From the NCBI GenBank assembly GCA_910588655.1, contig CAJUPJ010000028.1, forward strand, positions 1 to 48,803: DNA of 48,803 nucleotides, given 5' to 3'. Source of the DNA: an uncultured Lachnospiraceae bacterium (GTDB taxonomy: Bacteria; Bacillota; Clostridia; Lachnospirales; Lachnospiraceae). Under the pieces are notes generated by a model. It ran no database searches and was not told the origin of the DNA. It saw nothing but the letters and a program-made list of their open reading frames with translations. Below, piece by piece: positions 25,679-34,982 of the stretch. A program made the translations under genes and the position numbers. The stretch's first letter is position 1. The number at the start of each line of letters is the position of its first letter.

Positions 25679-26432
25679 AATACATAACGCATTTGATAAC
25701 ATTAAAGCAAATTCCCAGCTTAAACAATCAACAAAACAGTTTATTTCTGAAAAGCATAACGGGAAAATACTGCCTGCCCGCTGCCGTCCAGCATTGCAGC
25801 AAAGATTTGCTATATTATGTATAGCATTAATTATTGTGGCAGGAATAAACGGGTATGTATGGATAAAAACACCTGTTTCTTATATAAGCATTGATGTAAA
25901 CCCATCAATTGAACTGGCTCTTGACCGCTTTGACAGAGTTTTATATGTAACTGCTTATAATGCCGAAGGTGAAGAAGTAATTAAAGACTTGCATCTTGAA
26001 GGAAAAATATATACATATGCAATTGATACTATTGTTGAAAGCCAGACTATGAATATTTACCTGACAGAAGAGTCTGAACTTGTTTTTACAATAGCAGCAG
26101 AAAGCAGCCATGAAAGCAGTATAAATATAGGGGTTAAAACCAGCTACGGACATTCAGGGCATAGCAGCCATAGTATTACTGCAGACACAGGGATTGTCCA
26201 GGATGCCCACGACAGCGGGCTTTCCATTGGGAAGTATTATCTATATCTCCAGCTTATACAATATGATAATACAATAACTACTGATGACTGCCATAATATG
26301 AGTATGTCAGAAATGCAGGGCATTATTACAGGACATGGGCATGACACAGATAATACAGATACAAATAATGGATACAGCGGTAATAACGGCTGCAGCACCG
26401 AAGAACACCACCATGAAGGAAACCATGAATAA
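25668..26432 (+). CDS. RsgI-like transmembrane anti-sigma factor with His-rich tail
   Basis: About 254 residues. A cytoplasmic N-terminus is followed by a membrane helix (FAILCIALIIVAGINGYVWI, near residues 48-67) and an RsgI-type middle domain (YISIDVNPSIELALDRFDRV, then VTAYNAEGEEVIKDL). The last part is rich in His, Ser, Asp and Asn (GHSGHSSHS, EEHHHEGNHE). It would hold the sigma factor inactive until an outside signal arrives; the His-rich tail could sense metal. I take ATG 25668, eight bases behind GGGAGG. It overlaps the sigma gene end. Confidence 0.8.
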   Translation: MAGKIHNAFDNIKANSQLKQSTKQFISEKHNGKILPARCRPALQQRFAILCIALIIVAGINGYVWIKTPVSYISIDVNPSIELALDRFDRVLYVTAYNAEGEEVIKDLHLEGKIYTYAIDTIVESQTMNIYLTEESELVFTIAAESSHESSINIGVKTSYGHSGHSSHSITADTGIVQDAHDSGLSIGKYYLYLQLIQYDNTITTDDCHNMSMSEMQGIITGHGHDTDNTDTNNGYSGNNGCSTEEHHHEGNHE

Positions 26433-26479
26433 TATAAAATTCCTGCAAAGGCAATATATAAACTGTCTTTGTAGCATCA

Positions 26480-26515
26480 GCCAGGTGCAAAAGGTATTTT
26501 GCCCCTGGCATTATT
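26480..26515 (+). terminator. Terminator of the sigma/anti-sigma operon
   Basis: GCCAGG-GCAAAA pairs with TTTTGC-CCTGGC around a four-base loop, then ATTATTATAT. It stands 48 bases after the anti-sigma stop. Confidence 0.7.
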
Positions 26516-26689
26516 ATATATGACACTATAATAACATAATCCCCCCACAACCTGTTAGGTTCTTCTATGCCATTTGACCCACGTATCAGATATTTCTGTA
26601 TACTTACAGTATCCATTGTAATGTCATTGCCCCGTAATACCCCCTATGGTGTCAAATATAAGTTACCAGATTTTTAGTGACAATTTATA

Positions 26690-28387
26690 TTAACTTTTTA
26701 ATGCCAGGCATTCTTTTTTATAGAAACAGATACCATACCTGGTTATATTTGTATACCCCTCATTTAATAACTCACTGTCATAATGGAATTTTTCTATCTG
26801 TTCCAGTGCATTTTTACAGCCTTTTTCCAGCCCTCCAATACTTCCAGCAACTTTCAACTCAATAATAAATGCCCTTCCCTGCCTTATCCTGCGTGTTTTA
26901 AGAACCAGGTCATATCTGCCAAGACCGCTTTCCCTGTTAGATTTAACAAAATATTTTTTATTATGCTTTAAAAGACCTGCAAGGAAACCGTGGTAATAAT
27001 CCTCCTTATAATCATAAAAACTTATTGTATCCATAAGCTGTCCTGTAATTATATCAGATATTTTGTCACAGTCCCCGTCTTCAAAAGCTGTAACCAGCCC
27101 CTGGAAATTTTCATTTTTTATTTTATTGTCAAACCATTCTGTTACTTTGTCCCTGTAAATGCTGCGTATCTCCCTGTTAGGTATTTTTAATGAAAGATAA
27201 ATTTTATCAGATTTAAACTTTTTATCTACGGTTTTCAGATACCCTGTAAAAAATAAAAAATTCCACAAATTATCCTGTGATGCATATACATCTTCATAAG
27301 TAACATCTTCATGTACTGGCTTTTCTATTGTCCCGTCATCAACAAGTTCTTCAAGCTCACACCTTGCAATTTCATCTGCATTTTCAATTAACTCACGTAC
27401 AATGCTGTTAGAAGAAGTGTTAGACCAGTATGGTTTTGGAAAGTTTGTATCCTTGTGGATAATATCACTAACATAGTTTATCACACTCCATGGGTTATAA
27501 ACTTCTGTACTGCCAAAAACATAGCCATCATACCATTTTTTTACTTCATCCTTTTTGTATGCAATACCATAGTTTTTTAAAAGATTGTCAACTTCATCCT
27601 GTGTAAACCCAAAATATTCTGCATAACTTTTATCTAATACAGAAACTACTTTTAAATTATTAAGCCCTGTAAATATACTTTCCCTACTAATACGCAGGCA
27701 GCCTGTTACTATAGAAAATTCAAGGCTTTCGTTTGTTTTTAATGCGGATTCAAAAAGTGAACGGATAAACGAAACCATTTGTTCATAAAAACCATTAAAA
27801 TAAGCATTTTCCAGAGGTACATCATATTCATCTATAAGTATTATAACTTTCTTGTTATGGTATATTTCAAGACATTTTGACAGGAAGTACAACGCTGTAG
27901 CATATTCCGAAACACTTGCGGTTTTTTCCATAATGGCACAATATTCCCTTTTCTGTCCTGGAAACAATGAATTTCCTTCTAATACATAACTGTGCTTTAT
28001 AAATTCACCTGCAATATTATCACAAATTTTTTCATATGCCATTTCATATGCTGGCTGCTTTGCTGATTTCAGTGACAAAAATATTACAGGGTACTGCCCC
28101 ATATGCTTAAGGTATTCTTCTCCTGCGTACATAATCTTTTTCCCCTGGAAATACACAGAGTTGTCTGCCACTGTGCCATCTGGGAGTACTTCTTTTTCAA
28201 AAAAAGTCTTAACCATGCTCTGGGCTAATGTTTTACCAAAACGCCTTGGGCGTGTAAATAATGTAACCTTATTCCTGTATGCCAGCAAATCCCGTATTAA
28301 CAGTGTTTTATCTACATAATAATATCCTTTGGTTATCATTTCTTTATAAAATTCTATACCTATTGGCATGGGCGTTATTTTATCCAT
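26690..28387 (-). CDS. AAA-ATPase-like / PD-(D/E)XK nuclease-fold protein (PF09820 type)
   Basis: 565 residues. The N-terminus (MPIGIEFYKEMITKGYYYVD, RPRRFGKT near residue 47) is the AAA-ATPase-like domain; the middle has IILIDEYDVPLENAY; the C-terminus has a PD-(D/E)XK fold pattern (GRYDLVLKT ... FIIELKV). The family is very abundant in gut anaerobes in many copies per genome; its function is not established. It lies 124 bases after pglZ with its own weak ribosome site, where brxL stands in typical type 1 BREX loci. Whether it belongs to the defence operon is unknown. Confidence 0.85.
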   Translation of the reverse strand: MDKITPMPIGIEFYKEMITKGYYYVDKTLLIRDLLAYRNKVTLFTRPRRFGKTLAQSMVKTFFEKEVLPDGTVADNSVYFQGKKIMYAGEEYLKHMGQYPVIFLSLKSAKQPAYEMAYEKICDNIAGEFIKHSYVLEGNSLFPGQKREYCAIMEKTASVSEYATALYFLSKCLEIYHNKKVIILIDEYDVPLENAYFNGFYEQMVSFIRSLFESALKTNESLEFSIVTGCLRISRESIFTGLNNLKVVSVLDKSYAEYFGFTQDEVDNLLKNYGIAYKKDEVKKWYDGYVFGSTEVYNPWSVINYVSDIIHKDTNFPKPYWSNTSSNSIVRELIENADEIARCELEELVDDGTIEKPVHEDVTYEDVYASQDNLWNFLFFTGYLKTVDKKFKSDKIYLSLKIPNREIRSIYRDKVTEWFDNKIKNENFQGLVTAFEDGDCDKISDIITGQLMDTISFYDYKEDYYHGFLAGLLKHNKKYFVKSNRESGLGRYDLVLKTRRIRQGRAFIIELKVAGSIGGLEKGCKNALEQIEKFHYDSELLNEGYTNITRYGICFYKKECLALKS

Positions 28388-28511
28388 AGCAGATACCTCA
28401 CTTTTTGTTCTTCTTTACACTTCTTTTTACTATGTTAGAAAATCCTTTTTTCAATAATATATATTGCATCTTTCTTATATTTGTTTATTATGTCATAAAA
28501 TACTTATTTTT

Positions 28512-31031
28512 TCAATTTCCAAATTCATCTGTAAATGCCACATCCATTGCAACCTCATGCCTGAATACCTCTGCATTATTGTTTTCGTCATAGGCTATCA
28601 GATAATACTTTTTTCCCTCATCATACTTCTTATTCTTGAATGTAAAACGCATACGGAACAATCTTTTCTGCACATCCTCCTCTCTATTATCTGCCACATA
28701 AATATTCTCATTGGAAATCTTTTCATTATCCTCTGACAAAAAATACAGCTTATATGTTGTACTCTTTACCAAATCACTTACCGGGTCTGATTGAATAAAG
28801 TCAAGCGTAGTAACAAGATTGGTTATTTTTTGTATTAAGCTTACAAGCATTACCTGGACAGTACGGGTTTCCACTGTACCCCTGTCCATCTTTATATCAA
28901 TCACTGGAACTAACATTTCCTGTGGAGAAGAACCACCATGTACATAGTTAAGACCGGCATTCCCCTTCACTGAAAATACACTTGTACTATAAGGGCAGGA
29001 TATAATCTTATCATCTTCATTTCCAAGCATATATCCCAATCCAATATTTAATATGCCATCATCTGCTACTGGCTCTTTCGCGAGAATATACCTGCGTTTC
29101 TTTAGTATGCCCTGTTCTTCTGCTGTACTTATCTTATCACTTTGTTGCACTGGATTTCTCTTATAAATAAAACCATGGTCAGATGTCACAATAAAACGGT
29201 AGGTGTTTGCACAATTTGAAATTCTCTGGATTAGTTCTGCAATTTCATCTACTGCCCTTGTACAAGCCTGGAATACCTCATCCTCCATATTCTCTCCAGC
29301 ATTATCAATCTGGTCATGATAAATATATACCACTTGCTGTGATGTAAAGATTTCTCTTAGCCCAGTGCCTTTTATATTCTTAATATCACTATACCTTATG
29401 CAGCGGCTTTCAGGTATATAGTACTGTAATACTGATTGTCTTGCCAGTGTATCAACCGCATACTTTCCATCCACAAGCTCCTTAAATTCATCCGTCAGCT
29501 CTAATGTCTTATGTGGCAGTAATGCCTCCATACCAAGCCGTGTATATGATGGAAGTACACTAAGCATTGGATTGATTGACAGGGAATCCTTGCACTTAGG
29601 GTTGTCTTTCATCCGCTTAAACAATTCACATCCAACCTCAAAACGCATACCATCTGAAATAATTACTACTGTACGCTCTTTGTTAGAATATACATAATTT
29701 CTAAAGAAATTTCTTTGTAATGGTATCACCGTAAGGGCATCTTGTTCCTGTAATCCATCATTCCACTTAGGCAACAGCTTTCCAAGATATTCATTTGTAT
29801 AAATATTCTCCACAAGTTCACGGAGTTCCTCTAACCCAGATGTATCTTCTAATCCGTCATAGTTTATATAAAACTCCCTGTAACTGCAATCTATTAAATA
29901 ATCACTTGCCACATAATTATCAATAATCCTCTTAAATCCAACTAATGGCTCATAACTTGCCTGATTTATTACATAATAAGCATTACTGAGCATCTGGTAA
30001 ACCTTTACATACCTTCTTCCAAAGTGCATTCTGGAACGTATCCCACAGACTTCACACAGACCTTTATTATCCAGCCTGGCAAGCAAATCTTCTGCAAGCA
30101 GTCTCTCCTTTATCCAGCGTATCAAAATAATGTCGATATCTGCAAAACAGCCACATTCAGCCAGAGCTTCCGGCTCATACCCAGAAAGTATCCTTTCTGC
30201 ATCCAGTACCCCTGCCACATAAGATGACAGTTCATCATATTTATCCTGGTATAAAACATTATTCATCAAGTTATCCATAAATGCGATAATATTACCAGAT
30301 TTATAAGAAACAAATCCTTTCCATCCCTTCGGAAGTTCAGTATTGATATATCGTTCTGCATAAGTCACAAACAAACAAACCACAAAATTTTCCAAAGCTG
30401 GTGCAGGTGAGGAATATCCAAACTGCCGTTCTGCATATTTCCAAAATGATTCAAGTAAATCATATTTACGAAACTCTTCAATAAATCTGTTATCCTCTAA
30501 AGTATCATCTGTAAGTAATACCCGGACCACTTCATCAAAAGAGCAGGTATGTATCCTGCAAACTGCACTCATAAGCCCGATAAGGATATTATCCTCATTG
30601 AAATTCTCTATCTCTAAATCATAAAAACGCTGTGTTCTTTCTTTATTGCCAAAAAATTTAATATGCTTTTCAATAACAGGCTTATACTTTTCTTCTATAC
30701 CAAGGTCAGATAACAAAAGTGATGCCCGGTCTGCATAAAATCTTTTAGAATAGAGCATTGTGTCTTCCAAATGGTTTTCAGATACTGGTGGTTTTGGAAA
30801 AGGTGCATATATCAGATAATTTGTCGTAGTATCCACCCTTTCTAAATAATACTTTGTATAAAACTGGTTCCCCTGCTCCAGTTTATATACTTTTGCATTG
30901 GCAAGCAAAATTCCATCAATATCATCAGAAAAGCTGCCCTTCTCGTCATACCAAAAAACGAGTTTACGTTCCTCACCTGTAAACTCCGCATTTAGCCTGT
31001 CTATAATCTGTTTTAGATTTAACTCTGCCAT
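28512..31031 (-). CDS. pglZ: BREX phosphatase-domain protein PglZ
   Basis: 839 residues, the alkaline-phosphatase-superfamily core protein of BREX. Metal-binding signature parts: VVIISDGMRFEVG (about residue 455) and RFIVTSDHGFIYKR (about residue 614). An acidic N-terminal region (FWYDEKGSFSDDIDGI) is family-typical. PglZ acts with PglX in self-methylation and phage blocking. GGAGG at 31041-31045 precedes ATG 31031. It ends the core operon; the next gene is not brxL. Confidence 0.95.
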   Translation of the reverse strand: MAELNLKQIIDRLNAEFTGEERKLVFWYDEKGSFSDDIDGILLANAKVYKLEQGNQFYTKYYLERVDTTTNYLIYAPFPKPPVSENHLEDTMLYSKRFYADRASLLLSDLGIEEKYKPVIEKHIKFFGNKERTQRFYDLEIENFNEDNILIGLMSAVCRIHTCSFDEVVRVLLTDDTLEDNRFIEEFRKYDLLESFWKYAERQFGYSSPAPALENFVVCLFVTYAERYINTELPKGWKGFVSYKSGNIIAFMDNLMNNVLYQDKYDELSSYVAGVLDAERILSGYEPEALAECGCFADIDIILIRWIKERLLAEDLLARLDNKGLCEVCGIRSRMHFGRRYVKVYQMLSNAYYVINQASYEPLVGFKRIIDNYVASDYLIDCSYREFYINYDGLEDTSGLEELRELVENIYTNEYLGKLLPKWNDGLQEQDALTVIPLQRNFFRNYVYSNKERTVVIISDGMRFEVGCELFKRMKDNPKCKDSLSINPMLSVLPSYTRLGMEALLPHKTLELTDEFKELVDGKYAVDTLARQSVLQYYIPESRCIRYSDIKNIKGTGLREIFTSQQVVYIYHDQIDNAGENMEDEVFQACTRAVDEIAELIQRISNCANTYRFIVTSDHGFIYKRNPVQQSDKISTAEEQGILKKRRYILAKEPVADDGILNIGLGYMLGNEDDKIISCPYSTSVFSVKGNAGLNYVHGGSSPQEMLVPVIDIKMDRGTVETRTVQVMLVSLIQKITNLVTTLDFIQSDPVSDLVKSTTYKLYFLSEDNEKISNENIYVADNREEDVQKRLFRMRFTFKNKKYDEGKKYYLIAYDENNNAEVFRHEVAMDVAFTDEFGN

Positions 31032-31207
31032 ATATCCATACCTCCAAAAATACCAGATAGTTTACCATCCCTAAAATATCCCTCTGCATTACAATCATTT
31101 ATAACGTCATTTAATCCGTGTCCTGCAAAAATCATATTTTCCAAATCATAAATCCCAACATTCTCTATGCTATTAAAAATAAATTTAGAATGCATAGTTA
31201 CAATAAT
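31019..31207 (-). pseudogene. Remnant of an AAA/ABC-type ATPase gene between pglX and pglZ
   Basis: The 177 bases after the pglX stop read in frame as IIVTMHSKFIFNSIENVGIY, then DLEN and later AEGYF. This is the C-terminal pattern of AAA_21-like (OLD/ABC-type) ATPases, whose H-loop THSPF lies before an xxYDLE stretch and EGYF. The rest of the ATPase domain is missing and the ORF overlaps the pglZ start. It is probably the tail of an accessory gene once inserted in the BREX operon. Confidence 0.6.
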
Positions 31208-34200
31208 CTATATTTTAGCCAATACCTGGTATTTCTTTCCATCTTTTGCAGTTTGCACTTTTTCATAATTTACCTTGACACCATCATCTAAATCTATCTC
31301 AATTCTGGATAATGCTAAATGTCCAATCTTCTCATCATATTCCTGGCATTCTTTAAGCTGTTTTTGCAATTTTTCTTTACGTTTAGATGCTACTGTTACT
31401 TCTCTTGCATTTTTGCTATTATCAATCATATCCTGCATACGGTTAATTTCACTTTCATAAATTCGTTCCATACGGTGTAAGTAATCTATGCGTAAGTTTC
31501 CGGTTGTATCTGCATTATAACGGTGCATATAAATAAGCGCTTTAAAACCATTCAGCTTACCACTATTAAATAGCCAGTAAACGGGGCGTTTCTGATATAC
31601 TTTCAAATGGTCAGTATAAAAATCTTTTAGAAAATAGTTACGTATAACTTCTCTTGCAGAATTGCCTTTATTCCCTAATGCTTTTGCAATAAAATCCAGA
31701 TTTTCTTCTAAAGTTTCCCCACCATAGACAAACTTAACAAAATCTACAAACCTGTTTACAACATCATCTGAAAAATATTCTTCATCCGTAATTGGAATAA
31801 TATTATCTGCATCTACCTTCCAACACTCTAACGGTTCTTTACCATCAACTGGTAAATAATAAAATGGTGTCCCCAGCTCCCCCAATGTATATTTCCCATC
31901 TAACTTGATATTAGCAATATCAGCAAATGTTCCACTATAATATTCATATATATCTTTTATATCTCCACCTGCAAACATCAATCCTTTTTGCTCTAAAGAA
32001 TACCGCCCAAACATACATCCAACTGCATAGGAAATAAAACTGCGGATATCTCTTCCCATATCTGCCTTGCGGACAGTAATATCTTTATCTTTTACCTCTG
32101 GTGTTAATTCGTCTTGTAAGCCATAAATATCAATAAAAATACGGTTAAGTTCTTCCTCGTTGATTTTAAGTTGATTGAATCTTTGATAACACTGAGAATT
32201 CCAGTTATCATAAGCGTTTGAAATCTTGCTAATATCAGAGCTATGGTACATTGTATCTTCCATAATCTTATGTGGTGTAAAATTAGCGCACTGAACCAAT
32301 GGATGACATTTAAAATCCCATGACGTTTCAAAAAAATCCCAGTCTTGTTTAGATAATAAAACATTTCTCTTCGCTAATTCACTAATTAATAATTCTTGAC
32401 TTTCATTTTCACAAATGATAACTGGTATTTTCGCCATATCTCCAGCCATATAGTGCATAGTTTGACTAATTACGCCAAACAACTGATCCAATATTTTGGT
32501 GTTTACAAACGCCAACACATAATATATAGTCTCTGTTTCTATTGGATAAAATGTTGGTGCTTCTACATTAAATATACAACCTTCTGGTATATATCTTCCC
32601 GAAAAAGCTTTTGAGGTTGTATGTGACCAACTCACGCCTTCTCTAAAATAAAATTGGGGGTTTTTTATTATACTTGTTCCTGTGTAGGCTCGTAAATCTC
32701 TACCATTATTTTTAAAATTAACAACATATTCAAAATTTCCATACCACTTCCGATATGAGCCACCCTTAGGTTGCGGAAACCATTTTTCATTTATTTTTGT
32801 CAAATCATCTGATGGCAATGTGCCATATTTTATATTAGTATACTCAACTTCATACCAAAATCTCAAAAATAAATCGTTATTTCCAGTTTGCATTCCACTT
32901 CTAGAAGCGCCAATAGTATCTATGCTGCTACCTATCTTAAATGCACTCGAAAGGTTTTCACTTGCCCAATATGCCACTGGGTTTCCTGGAATTTTCGCAA
33001 AATTTCCTTGCACTGCCATATAACGGTTTTCTCCTGCAAGAAACATCTCTTCCTTGCCTTTCTGTGTTGTTGGTTCAATCAGTCTGCAATATGTCCCTTT
33101 GTATTCCGCAATATGGCTTTTCCTTATTACAAAACTGGTAGTCTGTACCACTTCCCCACCAATTTCTTCAAACGCCCTCGCACCCAGATGTGCCATATTT
33201 ACAGTATCTGTCCTCTGTAGTTTTACACGTAATTTTTCAAAGCTGGATAAAAACATCCATGCATGCTGTGTAATCATAGCCTGATATCTATTTTCACCAA
33301 GCATTTTACCACATCTTTCAATAAATACCGCAAACAGGTCGCTTTTACTATCAGGATAATTCTTTTTTACATATTTATTTAATTTTTCACCTCCGTTTGA
33401 AATTCCCATATATGGCGGATTTGTCACTACAACATCATACCTGTGTGAAAGAATTTTAGCCTGTTTTGCCAACGCTGGCACAATCTGGCTGCACTCCATA
33501 TACCAGCCAGCCATAATAACATTTTCAAATGCAGCTTCTGCTGCCTGCTCCCATGCTTTCATAAATCCATCATAATCATACTTCTTAACATCAATGATAG
33601 AACCATATTCTTTAGCATCCACAAAAGTATGTAATAAATACTGCAAAGTTTCCCTGTGCTCCCCACTAAGCAGTGAATCCCCCATATCCTTGTCATACTG
33701 TATGCCATTACTTTCCTGTATTGCACACAAATTTGGCTCTGTTCCAAGAGCCAGAAACCTTCTGTTATAGGAGCGTGCTTTCATCATAATTGCAAAGTAT
33801 GCAAGCTGGAACGCACGGTCATCTATATCAATACCATAAATATTATTTTCTACAATACTCTTAACAGCATCCCTCCTGCTGTACCCATAGCTTTCATATA
33901 TCTGTATTAAAACATCGAATGCATACACAAGTATATGCCCGCTCCCCATACATGGGTCAATTATTTTAATTTCTTCAGGCTTAATATTTTTATATTCTTC
34001 CCGGATAGCTTTTAACTGTTCCTCCACATCTGCTTCCTGCCTTGCCTCATCCAGATAGTATACCCACTGTTTTTTCAACTCATCATCTTTATGCCCTTCT
34101 AACCACAGCCTGCCAACACTGTTTTCTACCATATAGCGTACAATCCAGTCTGGTGTAAAAAGCTGGGTAGCTGCCGGAATACGTTCCTTTGTAATTTTTA

Positions 34201-34972
34201 TATTCTTTTTCAGCAACGCAAATGTATCATTTTTAGGCTCTGTATTGTAATACTGGTACATCCATCCAATGATTTCTACCTGTCCGGTTGGTTTTCCATC
34301 CTCCCCAATATTACTAATATTGAAATCTTCTTCCTTAATATCATGTGTCAGATGGTACACAATACCATCCTGGTCTGTAACAGAAACATTCAATAAAAGT
34401 TCTGTATAATCAAATGTCTTTTCAAATAATTTTGGCAAATATGCATTTAATTCATTACATTGTTTAATAAAAAGGAAACGGAAAAGCGCATCCACCTGGT
34501 TTTCATTTTTCAACTGCAAAATATTTTCTGTTTCTTGTTGTGTAAATCCGATTCCAGCATCAAACGGCATTGTTACCAAATCTGGTTCCAGTTTTCCACT
34601 TTCAGAAGACAACACCCGGATATGTGCTGGCATATAGTCATTAATCTCCATAAACCGGATTGCAATAAGGCGGTTGAACCATGTATATGCCACTTCTTCA
34701 ATAACATTATGGTATGCATCCTTATACCCTGTCTGTGACGCCTTTTTTTGTATTACGCTTACCAGTCCCCTGCGCTGCCTGGTTTCTTCCCCATGAATAG
34801 TATATGGCTCTTTTGTACCAATATCATAAAATTCAGTATCCTGTGCAGACTGGGGCAATGCATCCCTGATACCTTCCTCTGTTATACCTAATAATCCTGC
34901 TTTATATGTAATGTCTGCAATCAGTTTATTTCTCGCCCATATAGAGAAATTCCTTATGGCTGTCTTATCCAT
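31208..34972 (-). CDS. pglX: BREX adenine methyltransferase PglX
   Basis: 1254 residues. It methylates adenine in a non-palindromic site to mark self DNA. SAM-binding motif I-like DPCMGSGHILVYAFD near residue 337; catalytic NPPY in VVVTNPPYMGIS near residue 515. The target-recognition part is about residues 640-1000. The start ATG 34972 (MDKTAIRNF) follows TAGGAG; the first open frame from 34993 would overlap brxC more. Middle region 32100-32950 looks more AT-rich than the rest, as often seen for swapped recognition domains. Confidence 0.97.
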   Translation of the reverse strand: MDKTAIRNFSIWARNKLIADITYKAGLLGITEEGIRDALPQSAQDTEFYDIGTKEPYTIHGEETRQRRGLVSVIQKKASQTGYKDAYHNVIEEVAYTWFNRLIAIRFMEINDYMPAHIRVLSSESGKLEPDLVTMPFDAGIGFTQQETENILQLKNENQVDALFRFLFIKQCNELNAYLPKLFEKTFDYTELLLNVSVTDQDGIVYHLTHDIKEEDFNISNIGEDGKPTGQVEIIGWMYQYYNTEPKNDTFALLKKNIKITKERIPAATQLFTPDWIVRYMVENSVGRLWLEGHKDDELKKQWVYYLDEARQEADVEEQLKAIREEYKNIKPEEIKIIDPCMGSGHILVYAFDVLIQIYESYGYSRRDAVKSIVENNIYGIDIDDRAFQLAYFAIMMKARSYNRRFLALGTEPNLCAIQESNGIQYDKDMGDSLLSGEHRETLQYLLHTFVDAKEYGSIIDVKKYDYDGFMKAWEQAAEAAFENVIMAGWYMECSQIVPALAKQAKILSHRYDVVVTNPPYMGISNGGEKLNKYVKKNYPDSKSDLFAVFIERCGKMLGENRYQAMITQHAWMFLSSFEKLRVKLQRTDTVNMAHLGARAFEEIGGEVVQTTSFVIRKSHIAEYKGTYCRLIEPTTQKGKEEMFLAGENRYMAVQGNFAKIPGNPVAYWASENLSSAFKIGSSIDTIGASRSGMQTGNNDLFLRFWYEVEYTNIKYGTLPSDDLTKINEKWFPQPKGGSYRKWYGNFEYVVNFKNNGRDLRAYTGTSIIKNPQFYFREGVSWSHTTSKAFSGRYIPEGCIFNVEAPTFYPIETETIYYVLAFVNTKILDQLFGVISQTMHYMAGDMAKIPVIICENESQELLISELAKRNVLLSKQDWDFFETSWDFKCHPLVQCANFTPHKIMEDTMYHSSDISKISNAYDNWNSQCYQRFNQLKINEEELNRIFIDIYGLQDELTPEVKDKDITVRKADMGRDIRSFISYAVGCMFGRYSLEQKGLMFAGGDIKDIYEYYSGTFADIANIKLDGKYTLGELGTPFYYLPVDGKEPLECWKVDADNIIPITDEEYFSDDVVNRFVDFVKFVYGGETLEENLDFIAKALGNKGNSAREVIRNYFLKDFYTDHLKVYQKRPVYWLFNSGKLNGFKALIYMHRYNADTTGNLRIDYLHRMERIYESEINRMQDMIDNSKNAREVTVASKRKEKLQKQLKECQEYDEKIGHLALSRIEIDLDDGVKVNYEKVQTAKDGKKYQVLAKI

Positions 34973-34982
34973 ATTAACACTC

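Noticed and set aside
26525..26689. Short frame upstream of the AAA gene that might be an insertion-sequence remnant
   Set aside because: No transposase motif or inverted end could be recognised; left unassigned.
26690..28387. AAA/PD-(D/E)XK gene as a functional brxL substitute
   Set aside because: The family occurs in many copies in gut anaerobes without BREX; adjacency alone does not support it.
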